Assembly (NCBI RefSeq): GCF_024170005.1
Contig: NZ_JALJXJ010000001.1
Span: 741,509-805,508 of the forward strand
DNA length: 64,000 bases
Direction of reading: 5' to 3'
Source of the DNA: Azospirillum lipoferum
Lineage (GTDB): Bacteria > Pseudomonadota > Alphaproteobacteria > Azospirillales > Azospirillaceae
This document shows positions 1-9,674 of the stretch, piece after piece (the first letter of the stretch is position 1; each line of letters begins with the position of its first letter). The position numbers and the translations under genes are program-made. The notes below the pieces were generated by a model that had not been told where the DNA came from, searched no databases, and saw nothing but the letters and a program-made list of their open reading frames with translations.

Positions 1-672
1 ATCAAACTGATCAACGACGTCGCCAAGGTGGTGAACCACGACCCGTCGGTGCACGACAACCTGAAGGTCGTGCTGCTGCCGAACTACAATGTCACCGCGG
101 CGGAGATCATCATCCCGGCCGCCGACCTGTCGGAGCAGATCTCCACTGCCGGAATGGAGGCGTCGGGCACCGGCAATATGAAGCTTGCGCTGAACGGTGC
201 GCTCACCATCGGCACGCTGGACGGCGCCAACGTCGAAATCCGCGAGCATGTCGGACCGGACAACATCTTCATCTTCGGCATGACCGCGGACGAGGTGAAC
301 GACCTGCGTGCCAGCGGCGGCTTCAACCCGCGCGAGGTGATCGCGTCGAATCCCAGCCTGAAGCGGGCGCTCGACATGATCTCCACCGGTGCCTTCTCGC
401 CGGACGACCGCAACCGTTACCACCCGATCGTCCAGGCGCTGACCGATGGCGGCGATCATTTCCTGGTGACGGCGGACTTCGCCGACTATTGCCGGGCGCA
501 GGAAGCGGCGATGCAGCTGTACCGCGATCCGGAGGAATGGACCCGCAAGGCCATCCTGAACACCGCCAGCATGGGCTGGTTCTCGTCCGACCGTACGGTC
601 AACGAGTACGCCGAAGAGGTCTGGGACGTACACCCGGTAAAGCCCAGCCACGACGGCGAGGGGTTCCGGTAA
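1..672 (+). CDS. glgP: Glycogen/starch phosphorylase, C-terminal part (5' end outside window)
   Basis: Cytosolic phosphorylase that releases glucose-1-phosphate from the non-reducing ends of alpha-1,4-glucans. The frame is open from base 1 and ends in TAA at 670-672, giving the last 223 residues of a family that is usually about 800-850 long. The segment [20 protein letters not shown] is the family signature that carries the pyridoxal-phosphate lysine (the K of GNMK) and is followed by LDGANVEI. The C-terminal block with RYHPIVQAL and DYCRAQ also fits. The gene is cut by the window edge, not by a mutation. Identification is secure; whether the substrate is glycogen or maltodextrin cannot be told from this part. 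Confidence 0.96.
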   Translation: MKLINDVAKVVNHDPSVHDNLKVVLLPNYNVTAAEIIIPAADLSEQISTAGMEASGTGNMKLALNGALTIGTLDGANVEIREHVGPDNIFIFGMTADEVNDLRASGGFNPREVIASNPSLKRALDMISTGAFSPDDRNRYHPIVQALTDGGDHFLVTADFADYCRAQEAAMQLYRDPEEWTRKAILNTASMGWFSSDRTVNEYAEEVWDVHPVKPSHDGEGFR

Positions 673-684
673 TCTTCCATCAGA

Positions 685-720
685 CGAATGCGCAGGCGCT
701 TTACAATGCCTGCGCATTCG
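685..720. terminator. Perfect 13-bp hairpin after glgP
   Basis: Arms cgaatgcgcaggc (685-697) and its exact complement (708-720) flank a 10-nt loop, beginning 12 nt after the glgP stop. It is likely a transcript end or 3' stabiliser for glgP. No T-run follows, so it is not a textbook intrinsic terminator. The loop and arm junction contain TACAAT (702-707), which could alternatively act as a -10 element for the asd leader transcript, but I see no convincing -35. Confidence 0.6.
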
Positions 721-734
721 GATAAGAAGGCACC

Positions 735-812
735 ATGAACCGCAAGGCCATCATCACCACTACGACCAAAAAAGCGACTCGCTTCGGCGGGAAGCGTCGT
801 GGTGTGTGCTGA
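735..812 (+). CDS. Putative leader peptide of asd (25 aa, Ile/Thr/Lys-rich)
   Basis: A short frame with a good ribosome binding site (AAGAAGG, 4 nt before ATG). It reads MNRKAIITTTTKKAT and then a basic tail ending in Cys and TGA. It has five Thr, two adjacent Ile and a Lys pair. Thr, Ile and Lys are end products of the aspartate pathway, and the next gene is asd, the branch-point enzyme of that pathway. The composition resembles the Thr/Ile-rich thr operon leader peptide of enterobacteria. I infer a ribosome-mediated attenuation leader in which stalling at Ile/Thr/Lys codons changes downstream RNA folding. It could instead be a small basic protein or a chance frame, but start, ribosome site, composition and position agree. 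Confidence 0.6.
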   Translation: MNRKAIITTTTKKATRFGGKRRGVC

Positions 813-842
813 TCGGATCGACCAGCGTTTCTTCCACGAGGC

Positions 843-870
843 AGGCCCCGCCGGACAACGGACGGGGCCT
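843..870 (+). promoter_or_regulatory. Candidate attenuator hairpin in the asd leader
   Basis: AGGCCCCG (843-850) pairs exactly with CGGGGCCT (863-870), with three further possible inner pairs. Upstream, CGCTTC and GAAGCG inside the leader-peptide frame can form an alternative hairpin, and the segment just after the peptide stop (CCAGCG) partly complements the peptide 3' end. This gives the mutually exclusive arrangement expected of an attenuator. The 3' flank is CGTCGT, so the U-tract is weak; termination strength is uncertain. Confidence 0.45.
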
Positions 871-950
871 CGTCGTATCCGGGGTCCGCTGTCCGAACGA
901 CCGATAGGCCGGTCCGATCAACAGTGCGATAGACAGGACGGAACCCCGCT

Positions 951-1991
951 ATGAGCAGCAACAACGCCTCCGCTTCTTCCAAGTCCCTCCGCGTCGCCGT
1001 GGTCGGCGCCACCGGCGCCGTTGGCCGCGAGATGGTCAAGGTCCTGCACGACCGCAACTTCCCGGTCGCCGAACTTGGCCTGTTCGCCTCCGAACGCTCT
1101 GCCGGCAAGGTGCAGGACACCCCCTACGGCGCGCTGACCCTGACGGCCTTCGACGCCGCGGTGGTGAAGGGCTATGACGTTGTCCTGCTGGCGGTGTCGG
1201 GCGACTTCGCCAAGGCGCATGCCAAGGATCTGGCCTCGGCCGGCGCGCTGGTGATCGACAACAGCTCCGCCTTCCGCTACGACGCCGACATCCCGCTGAT
1301 CGTTCCAGAAATCAACGCCCATGTCTTCCGCGAGGCGTACGCCGCCGGTTCCCGCCTGATCGCCAACCCGAACTGCACCACGGCCATCGCCGTTGTGGCG
1401 CTCGGCCCGCTGCACAAGGCCTTCGGCATCAAGCGCGCCATCGTCTCCACCTATCAGGCCACCAGCGGCGCCGGCGCCGAGGGCATGGCCGAGCTGGAGG
1501 AGCAGACGCGCAACCAGCTGGACGGCAAGCCGGTCACCAACAGCGTGTTCCGCCATCCGATCCCCTTCAACCTGATCCCCCAGATCGATGCCTTCCAGGA
1601 GAACGGCTACACGAAGGAGGAGATGAAGGTGACGTGGGAGACGCGGAAGATCATGGAGGTCCCGGACCTGCCGGTCAGCTGCACCGCCGTCCGCATCCCG
1701 ACCTACCGCGCCCATTCCGAAGCCATCACGCTGGAGACGATCCAGCCGGTCACGCCCGACGCCGCCCGTGCCGTGCTGGCCGATGCCGCCGGCGTGAAGG
1801 TGGTGGACGATCCCGCCAATGGCGTCTACCCGATGCCGCTGAACGCCACCGGCCAGTATGATGTCGAGGTCGGCCGCATCCGCAACAACATCGTCTTCGG
1901 CGACCATGGCCTGGACCTGTTCGTCTGCGGCGACCAGCTGCTGAAGGGCGCCGCCCTGAACGCCGTGCAGATCGCCGAGCTGGCCCTGTAA
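951..1991 (+). CDS. asd: Aspartate-semialdehyde dehydrogenase
   Basis: Cytosolic NADPH enzyme that converts L-aspartyl-4-phosphate to aspartate-4-semialdehyde, the branch point to lysine/diaminopimelate, threonine, isoleucine and methionine. The Rossmann start [14 protein letters not shown] lies at about residues 14-27. The catalytic cysteine is Cys142 in NPNCTT. VPEINAH and the C-terminal substrate region with [11 protein letters not shown] are also typical. The length of 346 aa is normal for the family. The start is supported by AGGACGGA about 9 nt upstream. The gene stands alone between the leader peptide described above and an intrinsic terminator at 2046-2081, so it appears to be a monocistronic unit with its own 5' control region. 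Confidence 0.97.
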   Translation: MSSNNASASSKSLRVAVVGATGAVGREMVKVLHDRNFPVAELGLFASERSAGKVQDTPYGALTLTAFDAAVVKGYDVVLLAVSGDFAKAHAKDLASAGALVIDNSSAFRYDADIPLIVPEINAHVFREAYAAGSRLIANPNCTTAIAVVALGPLHKAFGIKRAIVSTYQATSGAGAEGMAELEEQTRNQLDGKPVTNSVFRHPIPFNLIPQIDAFQENGYTKEEMKVTWETRKIMEVPDLPVSCTAVRIPTYRAHSEAITLETIQPVTPDAARAVLADAAGVKVVDDPANGVYPMPLNATGQYDVEVGRIRNNIVFGDHGLDLFVCGDQLLKGAALNAVQIAELAL

Positions 1992-2045
1992 GCCGAAAGG
2001 CAAGGCTCTGGAATCCTGGGGCCTCCACTGCTATGTAATGCGACG

Positions 2046-2081
2046 GGGGCCGATGGGCGTGTTTCGCCTGTCGGCCCCTTT
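2046..2081 (+). terminator. Intrinsic terminator of asd
   Basis: A 14-bp stem, ggggccgatgggcg (2046-2059) with cgcctgtcggcccc (2065-2078), including two G-U wobbles. The loop is tgttt and TTT follows. It lies 55 nt after the asd stop. Confidence 0.75.
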
Positions 2082-2126
2082 CGCCGTTCGCACCGTATAA
2101 CGCCTTCAAGTCACGGGACTTAGCGC

Positions 2127-3734
<1,608 letters not shown>

Positions 3735-3739
3735 CATGA

Positions 3740-3792
3740 ACGCCCGCAACTGTGCCCCGGCCATTCGGCCGTTGCCATGGGGCGGGCGTCCT
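3740..3792 (+). terminator. Possible terminator of prfC
   Basis: ACGCCCGC (3740-3747) pairs with GCGGGCGT (3782-3789), and an inner GGCC-ATTC-GGCC hairpin lies at 3759-3770. CCTTTC follows. Weak U-tract; position right after prfC supports the role. Confidence 0.45.
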
Positions 3793-3941
3793 TTCAGTAG
3801 AGAAACCTCACAGACCTGCCTTAAGGGATTGACGGCTTGACGGAGTCGGCCCGCTGGCGGAACGTGTGCAGATGCGTCTGACAGTTTCGACGCATAACTA
3901 ATGGCCTCCGTCGGGCGGATGCGGTCGGAAAAGAGGCGGAC

Positions 3942-5513
3942 ATGGCGGTGGGATTGGAAGAGTTTCTGGACACCGGCGGTTTCGTGCCTCATGGCGTCTG
4001 CCTCCTCTGGCGTCCCGACATCCTGATGCTGCATGTCGCGTCCGACGTGCTGATCGGCCTCTCCTATTTCTCCATCCCGGTGGCTCTGACCTATTTCGTC
4101 ATCCGTCGCCGCGACGTTGCCTTTGGCTGGATGGCACTGCTGTTCGCGCTGTTCATCATCGCCTGCGGGACCACGCATTTCCTGTCCATCTGGACCCTGT
4201 GGACCCCCGACTATGTGCTGGAAGGGCTGGTGAAGCTCGTCACGGCGTTCGCCTCGCTGGCCACGGCGGCGGCCCTCTGGTGGTTGATGCCGCGCCTGCT
4301 GGCCCTGCCCAGCCCACGGGAACTGGAAGCCAGCAACCGTGCGCTGGCGTTGGAGGTCGCGACCCGGCGGGAGATGGAAGCCCGCTATTCTAGCTTTTTC
4401 AACAATCTAGGCGAGGCGTTGTTCATCGTCCAGGTGCTGCCCGACGGTGACTTCGCCTATGAGGCGATCAATCCGGCACTGGCGCGGATCGGTGGCCTGG
4501 ACCCCGAGCAGTTGCGCGACCGCCGTGTCCGGGATGCCGTGGCGCCGGAGTTGGCCGATCTGGTCATTCCCCGCTACACCGCCTGCCGCGACAGCGGCGA
4601 GACCATCGATTACGAAGAGACGCTGGACATGCCGGCCGGCCAGCGCGTCTTCCACACCATGCTGGTCCCGGTCAAGGACGCCGCCGGCCGGGTCATCCAG
4701 ATCCTCGGCAGCGGCCGCGACGTCACCGAGCGCAAGCGGCTGCAGGAGGAGGTGGTCCAGACATCCAAGTTGGCGACGCTGGGCACGCTGGCCGCCGGCA
4801 TGGCGCATGAGATGAGCCAGCCGCTGAACGTCATCCGCCTGTGGACGGAAAACACCCTGACCCGCCTGCACGAGAATCTGCTCGATCCCGCCCGTGCCGA
4901 GCGGGCGCTGAAGCTGGTGATCGAGCAGACCGACCGCATGGGCAAGCTGATCGACCATGTCCGCACCTTCGGGCGACGGGACGGTGGTGGCATGCGGGCC
5001 TTTCATCCTGCCCATTGCGTCGAGAGCGCGGTTGAACTGGTCCGTCATCAATATGCCCTGGAAGACATCGAGATCGTCGAGCATGCCGGCTTGGCACAAC
5101 TGCCGGTGACTGGTCGCCCTCTTGAATTGGAGCAGGTGATACTCAACCTTTTTTCGAACGCACGGGATGCGATCGTCGCGCGTCGTGCATCCGGCGAAGC
5201 GGCAGGGCGCATCATGGTGGCTGTCAGCGACGATCCGGACAGGCAGAGCGTGGTCATCCAGGTGACCGATGACGGCGGCGGCATCGATCCGTCGGTGCTG
5301 CCCCAGATTTTCGACCCCTTCTTCACAACCAAGGAGGTCGGAAAGGGCTCCGGCCTCGGCCTGTCGATCGGCTACGGCATCATCGACGGTATGGGTGGAC
5401 GGATCGAGGCGCGCAATGTCGAGTTGGAGAGCGGGAGCCGAGGCGTCCGCTTCACCATCACTCTGCCAAGTCAGCCGGTCTCCTCATCCGACAGGGAGTT
5501 CTCGCATGCCTGA
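3942..5513 (+). CDS. Ethylene-receptor-like sensor histidine kinase (ethylene-binding domain, PAS, HisKA, HATPase)
   Basis: A 523-aa inner-membrane sensor kinase. Residues 30-118 form three membrane segments that align with the ethylene-binding domain of plant ETR1. SDVLIGLSYFSIP (34-46) and FIIACGTTHFLSIWTL (71-86) match ETR1 SDFFIAIAYFSIP and FIVLCGATHLINLWTF. Equivalents of ETR1 Asp25, Tyr32, Ile62 and the copper ligands Cys65 and His69 are present as D35, Y42, I72, C75 and H79. A PAS domain (about 150-265) follows. The HisKA box MAHEMSQPLN has phospho-acceptor His289, and the ATPase domain has Asn406, DDGGGIDP and GKGSGLGLSIGYG. AGAGGCGG precedes the start. The 3' end overlaps the receiver gene by 8 nt, so the two are coupled. 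Ethylene as ligand is inferred from residue conservation. Confidence 0.9.
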   Translation: MAVGLEEFLDTGGFVPHGVCLLWRPDILMLHVASDVLIGLSYFSIPVALTYFVIRRRDVAFGWMALLFALFIIACGTTHFLSIWTLWTPDYVLEGLVKLVTAFASLATAAALWWLMPRLLALPSPRELEASNRALALEVATRREMEARYSSFFNNLGEALFIVQVLPDGDFAYEAINPALARIGGLDPEQLRDRRVRDAVAPELADLVIPRYTACRDSGETIDYEETLDMPAGQRVFHTMLVPVKDAAGRVIQILGSGRDVTERKRLQEEVVQTSKLATLGTLAAGMAHEMSQPLNVIRLWTENTLTRLHENLLDPARAERALKLVIEQTDRMGKLIDHVRTFGRRDGGGMRAFHPAHCVESAVELVRHQYALEDIEIVEHAGLAQLPVTGRPLELEQVILNLFSNARDAIVARRASGEAAGRIMVAVSDDPDRQSVVIQVTDDGGGIDPSVLPQIFDPFFTTKEVGKGSGLGLSIGYGIIDGMGGRIEARNVELESGSRGVRFTITLPSQPVSSSDREFSHA

Positions 5514-5886
5514 TCCGTTCCACATCCTGATCGCGGAGGACGAGGTGCTGGCGGCGATGGCGCTGGAGGATTTTCTGTCCTTCAAGGGCTTCCGCGTGAC
5601 CGTCGCCGCCAATGGGGTGGAAGCACTGGAACGCTATGCCAGCGAGCGGGTGCACGCGCTGGTGACCGATCTGCGCATGCCGCGCATGGACGGCCAGACG
5701 CTGATCCGGGAAATCCGCGAACGGGACGCCGCCCTGCCGGTGGTGGTGATGACCGGCTACCTGACCCAGGACAGCGACCTGACGCACGAACGCTGGAAGC
5801 CGCTGGAAATCTTCAGCAAGCCGGTGAACCCCCGTACCATCTGCAACACGCTGAACCGGATGCTGGGCTTGCCGCAGGAGGTATGA
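5506..5886 (+). CDS. Single-domain response regulator paired with the ethylene-receptor-like kinase
   Basis: A 126-aa protein that is only a receiver domain. The acidic pocket is E11/D12, the phospho-acceptor is Asp55 in VTDLRMPRMDG, and the switch residues Thr83 (VVVMTGY) and Lys105 (IFSKPVN) are present. No output domain follows, so it probably acts by protein contact or as a phosphorelay intermediate, like CheY/DivK-type proteins. The start is ATG 5506, with AGGGAG 9 nt upstream. It lies inside the last codons of the kinase gene, so translational coupling and partner assignment are strong. The target is not visible in the window. Confidence 0.92.
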   Translation: MPDPFHILIAEDEVLAAMALEDFLSFKGFRVTVAANGVEALERYASERVHALVTDLRMPRMDGQTLIREIRERDAALPVVVMTGYLTQDSDLTHERWKPLEIFSKPVNPRTICNTLNRMLGLPQEV

Positions 5887-5897
5887 GGGCGTTTTCC

Positions 5898-6830
5898 TCA
5901 ATCCTCCAGCGGTTCGACATCCACGCTGACGGTCAGTCCATGGCCGGCCCCGCCCAGCAGCACGCCGCGGGCCGGGCTGACATCGTCGTAATCGCGCCCC
6001 CAGGCCACGGTGATGAAGTCGCGGTTCGCAACGCAGGCGTTGGTCGGGCAGATGTCGAGCCAGCCGGCGGCTGCCCCACACCAGACCGACGCCCAGGCAT
6101 GGCTGACGTCGGCGCCCACCAGCCGCGGCTTGCCCGGGGGCGGCAGGGTGCGCAGATAGCCCGACACATAGCGTGCCGGCAGACCGATGGCGCGGACGCA
6201 GCCAACGGCGATGTGGGCGAAGTCCTGGCAGACGCCGCGGCGGTTGCGCATCACGGCCGCCAGCGGCGTTGCCACCGTGGTCGCCGTCGGATCGAAGGCG
6301 AATTCACGATTGATGCGGTTCATCAGGTCGATGGCCGCCGCTACCACCGGGCGGCCCGGCATGAAGCTGCCCCGGACATAGTCCAGCAGATCCGGGCTGG
6401 AGGCCACGAGCGCGCTGTCGAAGCAGTATTGCGTGATCTCCGCCCCGTCATCCGGCCCGGACAGGCCGCGCAGGCTGTCGCGCACATGCTCCCAAGGCAG
6501 CGAGTCCTCCGGCTTCAGTGCTGGCGGTTCGAACACCTCCACCTCGCTTTCGGCGATCACGGAGAAGGTCCGGTGCGGCTCCTGCACGGTGACATAGGTA
6601 ACGGTGTTGCCGAAATAGTCCACCCGTTCCGTCCGCACCGCCGGGATTGGATCGATGGTCAACAGGCTGCGCCGGATGCGCTGGCGCGGATGCGGCCGGG
6701 CCGTCAGGTGCAGCAGATGGTGGGAGATCGGCACATCCTCGCCATAGTCGTAGGCGGTGGCGTGGCGCACGCGATAGCGGGTGGAAAGACCGCTGCTGCT
6801 GGAGGTGGGAACGGAAGGCGGAGGCGTCAT
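5898..6830 (-). CDS. Transglutaminase-like cysteine protease family protein
   Basis: A cytosolic protein of 310 aa from ATG 6830. It has the bacterial transglutaminase-like N-terminal beta region (STRYRVRHATAYDYGEDV, about residues 15-32) and a papain-fold core. The catalytic triad is visible as Cys201 (RRGVCQDFAH), His244 (DVSHAW) and Asp259 (GWLDICPTN). An upstream ATG at 6872 would overlap the ATP-grasp gene by 38 nt; 6830 lies 4 nt after that gene's stop and was chosen, although neither start has a clear ribosome site. It is the last gene of the ATP-grasp/alpha-E/transglutaminase cluster. Such proteins are predicted to cleave or transfer amide bonds on peptides made by the ATP-grasp partner. 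The exact reaction is unknown. Confidence 0.88.
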   Translation of the reverse strand: MTPPPSVPTSSSSGLSTRYRVRHATAYDYGEDVPISHHLLHLTARPHPRQRIRRSLLTIDPIPAVRTERVDYFGNTVTYVTVQEPHRTFSVIAESEVEVFEPPALKPEDSLPWEHVRDSLRGLSGPDDGAEITQYCFDSALVASSPDLLDYVRGSFMPGRPVVAAAIDLMNRINREFAFDPTATTVATPLAAVMRNRRGVCQDFAHIAVGCVRAIGLPARYVSGYLRTLPPPGKPRLVGADVSHAWASVWCGAAAGWLDICPTNACVANRDFITVAWGRDYDDVSPARGVLLGGAGHGLTVSVDVEPLED

Positions 6831-6834
6831 CGCG

Positions 6835-9450
6835 TCAGGCCGATCTTGCGAAGGCATGGCTGAAATAGGCATGCGCCAGGAAATTCGACACGTCCGGCAG
6901 CGTCATCGCCAATGTGTCCAGCAGCGTCCGCAATGCCTCGCTGGAGGCCATGGCGTCGGTGCGCTCCAAGCTGTTGCGCGCAGCGGCGACGATGGCCAGC
7001 GCGCCGCCAGTCGGGTCCGTACCTGTGCCGACACCCTGGCTGGGCAGCGCCCGCATGTGCCGGTCGAGTGCGGCCAGCTGGAAGGCCAGCGCTCGGGGGT
7101 TGGCCTCCTCCCCCAGCAGCAGGTCCAGTACGGGGAGGCGCAGCACGCTGGTCAGGTGGCGCGAGCGGTAGGTCATCACGCTCTCACCCAGTTCCAGCAG
7201 CACCGATAGGGTGGCGGCCTGCATCGGCTCTTCCTGGCGGTCGAGATCGGCGACATGGACCCCGCGCATCAGCGCCACCATATGCAGCGACCGCTCGATC
7301 CGCCGGCCGATGTCGAGGAAGCGCCAGCCGGCGCCCCGGGTCATGCTTTCCTGCTCAAGCCCCGAGAAGGCGGCGAGCGTGATCATCACGTCGTCCAGCC
7401 GCAGCAGCAGAGAGGCTGCGTCCATCCGCCCCTTGGGCGGCTGGGTCTGGCGGTCGATCGCCGACACCACCCGCCACATGTCCATCGACAGGCGGTCGCG
7501 CACCGAATAGGCGGTGCGGTGCAGGCGCAGAACCTGGGAACGCAGGCTGTTGGGGTGGTCCGGGTCGGTCACCGCCGCGTGCAGCGCCTCGCGCAGGCCG
7601 CGGTTGGCACTGCTCTCCGTCACCCGCGCCATCTCCGCCGGGATCATGGCGAGCGAGCAGAGCAGGTCGAGCAGCGGACGCAGCTGCAAGGTGGCGCCCG
7701 GCATGTTGCTGTCGATCAGCCGGCTCTGCGTCGCACGCAGCAGGCGCAGCGCCCCTTCGGCCCGTTCGGCATAGCGGCCAAGCCAATAGAGCCCGTCGGC
7801 GACGCGGCTGGGCAGGTCGTTGGCGGAAGGACGGGCCCCGCTGGCCGTAGGCTCCGTCGCCAGTGCCGGACGCGGCTGGGTCGAGGTCACGTCGGCACGC
7901 CGCGGCGCCAGGATCCAGGTGTCCTTGCTGCCGCCGCCGCTCTGCATCGACACGACCAGACGGCCCGACTCGCTGGACACGCGGGTCAGACCGCCGGGCA
8001 TCACCGCATAGCCGCCATTGGGGGTGGCGCAGAGGAAGGCGCGCAACACCAGGGGGCGCGGCTGAAGCCGTCCGTCCTGCCAGACCGGGGCGGTGGAGAG
8101 CGCCATCTGCTCCTGCGCCACGAAATACCACGGGCGACGCTTGATCCGCTCGACGAGGGCGGAACGTTCGGCGGCGGACAGCTGGGCGCCGAAGATCGGT
8201 TCGAAGGACAGCGACGGGAAGGCCGGCTTGACGACCAGGCCGTCAAGATGGTCGATGACGTAGGCGCGCTCCGCATCGTTGCCGCACCACCAGCTGGCGA
8301 CGCCGGGCAGCCGCAGCTCTTCTCCCAGCAGATGGCGGCAGAGCGTCGGCAGCGACGACTTCATCGCCATCGATTCCATCAGGCCGGAGCCCAGTGCGTT
8401 GGCCATCACCACATTGCCGGCCCGCACCGCTTCGATCAGCCCGGCGACGCCGAGCGAGCTGTCGGCGCGCATCTCCAGCGGGTCGGCGAAATCGGCGTCG
8501 AGCCGGCGCAGGATCACATCCACCTGCTCCAGGCCAGACAGGGTCTTCAGATAGACCGTCCGGTCGCGCACCGTGAGGTCCGCCCCCTCCACCAGCGTCA
8601 GGCCGAGGTAGCGGGCGAGATAGACGTGCTCGAAATAGGTTTCGTTGTAGGGCCCGGGAGTCAGCAGCACCACGCGCGGCAAACGGCCAGTGCCGACGGT
8701 GCCGTTCCGCGGCGCGATGGACAGCAGCGTTTCCTTGAAGGTGTCGAAGAAGCCGGTCAGCCGCTCCACTTGGCAATGGCGGAAGCTGTCGGGCAGCACC
8801 TTGGCGATCACCGCGCGGTTTTCCAGCGCATAGCCGCTGCCGCTCGGTGCCTGGGTACGGTCGGACAGCACCCACCAGCGCCCATCGGGCGCGCGGGCGA
8901 GGTCGACGGCGTAGAAATGCAGATGAACGTCGTTCGGTACGCGGATGCCGTGGACCGCCCGGCGGAAACCCGGGTCGGCATGGATCACCGACGGCGGTAG
9001 CCGGCCGTAGCGGGTCAACGTCTGCGGCCCGTAGATGTCGGTCAGGATGGCGTTCAGCAGCGAGGCTCGCTGGATCAGCCCCGATTCGATGGCCTTCCAC
9101 TCATGCGCCGGCAACAGAAGCGGCATCATGTCGAGTGGCCAGGGTCGCTCCATCCCGTTTGGATCGCCGTAGATGTTGTAGGTGACGCCGTTCTGGTGCA
9201 GCAGCCGCCGCGCCTCCTCCCAGCGCTGCGCCATCTGTTCGGCGTCGAGCGGACCCAGCGTGCTCATGAAGGTCTGCCAGTGCGGCCGCAGCCGGCCCTG
9301 GCCGTTCACCATCTCGTCATAGACCTGTCCGGAGCCATAGCCGATGGCGTCGGCCTCGCCGAACAGCGATCCCTGGGTGAAGGGGACCGGCGGCATCCCG
9401 GATGGGACCACGGATGCCGGCGCGCGGAATGGCTGATCGGGCTGGGACAA
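6835..9450 (-). CDS. Circularly permuted ATP-grasp / alpha-E domain fusion protein
   Basis: An 871-aa protein. The first half (about residues 95-490) matches circularly permuted ATP-grasp proteins (DUF404/DUF407 type), with NGVTYNIYGDPNG, LYARYLGL-like and NALGSGLMES segments. The second half (about 543-865) starts LPSRVADGLYWLGRYAERAE and is the all-helical alpha-E domain (DUF403). In many genomes the two are separate genes; here they are fused. Published comparative genomics places this family among predicted amide-bond-forming enzymes acting with transglutaminase-like peptidases, matching the neighbouring genes. Substrate and product are unknown. It is followed almost directly by the smaller transglutaminase gene, suggesting one transcript. 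Confidence 0.9.
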   Translation of the reverse strand: MSQPDQPFRAPASVVPSGMPPVPFTQGSLFGEADAIGYGSGQVYDEMVNGQGRLRPHWQTFMSTLGPLDAEQMAQRWEEARRLLHQNGVTYNIYGDPNGMERPWPLDMMPLLLPAHEWKAIESGLIQRASLLNAILTDIYGPQTLTRYGRLPPSVIHADPGFRRAVHGIRVPNDVHLHFYAVDLARAPDGRWWVLSDRTQAPSGSGYALENRAVIAKVLPDSFRHCQVERLTGFFDTFKETLLSIAPRNGTVGTGRLPRVVLLTPGPYNETYFEHVYLARYLGLTLVEGADLTVRDRTVYLKTLSGLEQVDVILRRLDADFADPLEMRADSSLGVAGLIEAVRAGNVVMANALGSGLMESMAMKSSLPTLCRHLLGEELRLPGVASWWCGNDAERAYVIDHLDGLVVKPAFPSLSFEPIFGAQLSAAERSALVERIKRRPWYFVAQEQMALSTAPVWQDGRLQPRPLVLRAFLCATPNGGYAVMPGGLTRVSSESGRLVVSMQSGGGSKDTWILAPRRADVTSTQPRPALATEPTASGARPSANDLPSRVADGLYWLGRYAERAEGALRLLRATQSRLIDSNMPGATLQLRPLLDLLCSLAMIPAEMARVTESSANRGLREALHAAVTDPDHPNSLRSQVLRLHRTAYSVRDRLSMDMWRVVSAIDRQTQPPKGRMDAASLLLRLDDVMITLAAFSGLEQESMTRGAGWRFLDIGRRIERSLHMVALMRGVHVADLDRQEEPMQAATLSVLLELGESVMTYRSRHLTSVLRLPVLDLLLGEEANPRALAFQLAALDRHMRALPSQGVGTGTDPTGGALAIVAAARNSLERTDAMASSEALRTLLDTLAMTLPDVSNFLAHAYFSHAFARSA

Positions 9451-9607
9451 GGTCGGGCTGGTGCGTATTGCCTATGAAGGAAGCAACAGTCTGAACGTCC
9501 CTGCCCGGCGATGCAAGGCCGCCGGCCGCATGATCCATCCGAAAGAGGAAAGATTCCGTGGCGATCCTGTTGCGGGCGGACGGATCGGAGACCGATGTCT
9601 TGAAACG

Positions 9608-9642
9608 AAAAAACCGGAGCGTCGCGCGAGGCGACGCTCCGG
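9608..9642 (-). terminator. Strong intrinsic terminator of the di-heme cytochrome gene
   Basis: Read on the minus strand, a perfect 12-bp GC-rich stem (9631-9642 with 9614-9625) with a 5-nt loop is followed by six T (9608-9613). It separates the cytochrome gene from the ATP-grasp gene, so the latter must have its own promoter in about 9451-9607. Confidence 0.88.
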
Positions 9643-9674
9643 CTTGCCGGAAATTGCCGGGATATCGGAAGCCG

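Noticed and set aside
7255..9000. Long plus-strand open frame across the ATP-grasp gene
   Set aside because: It is a shadow of the identified minus-strand gene, with no ribosome site and no recognisable domains.
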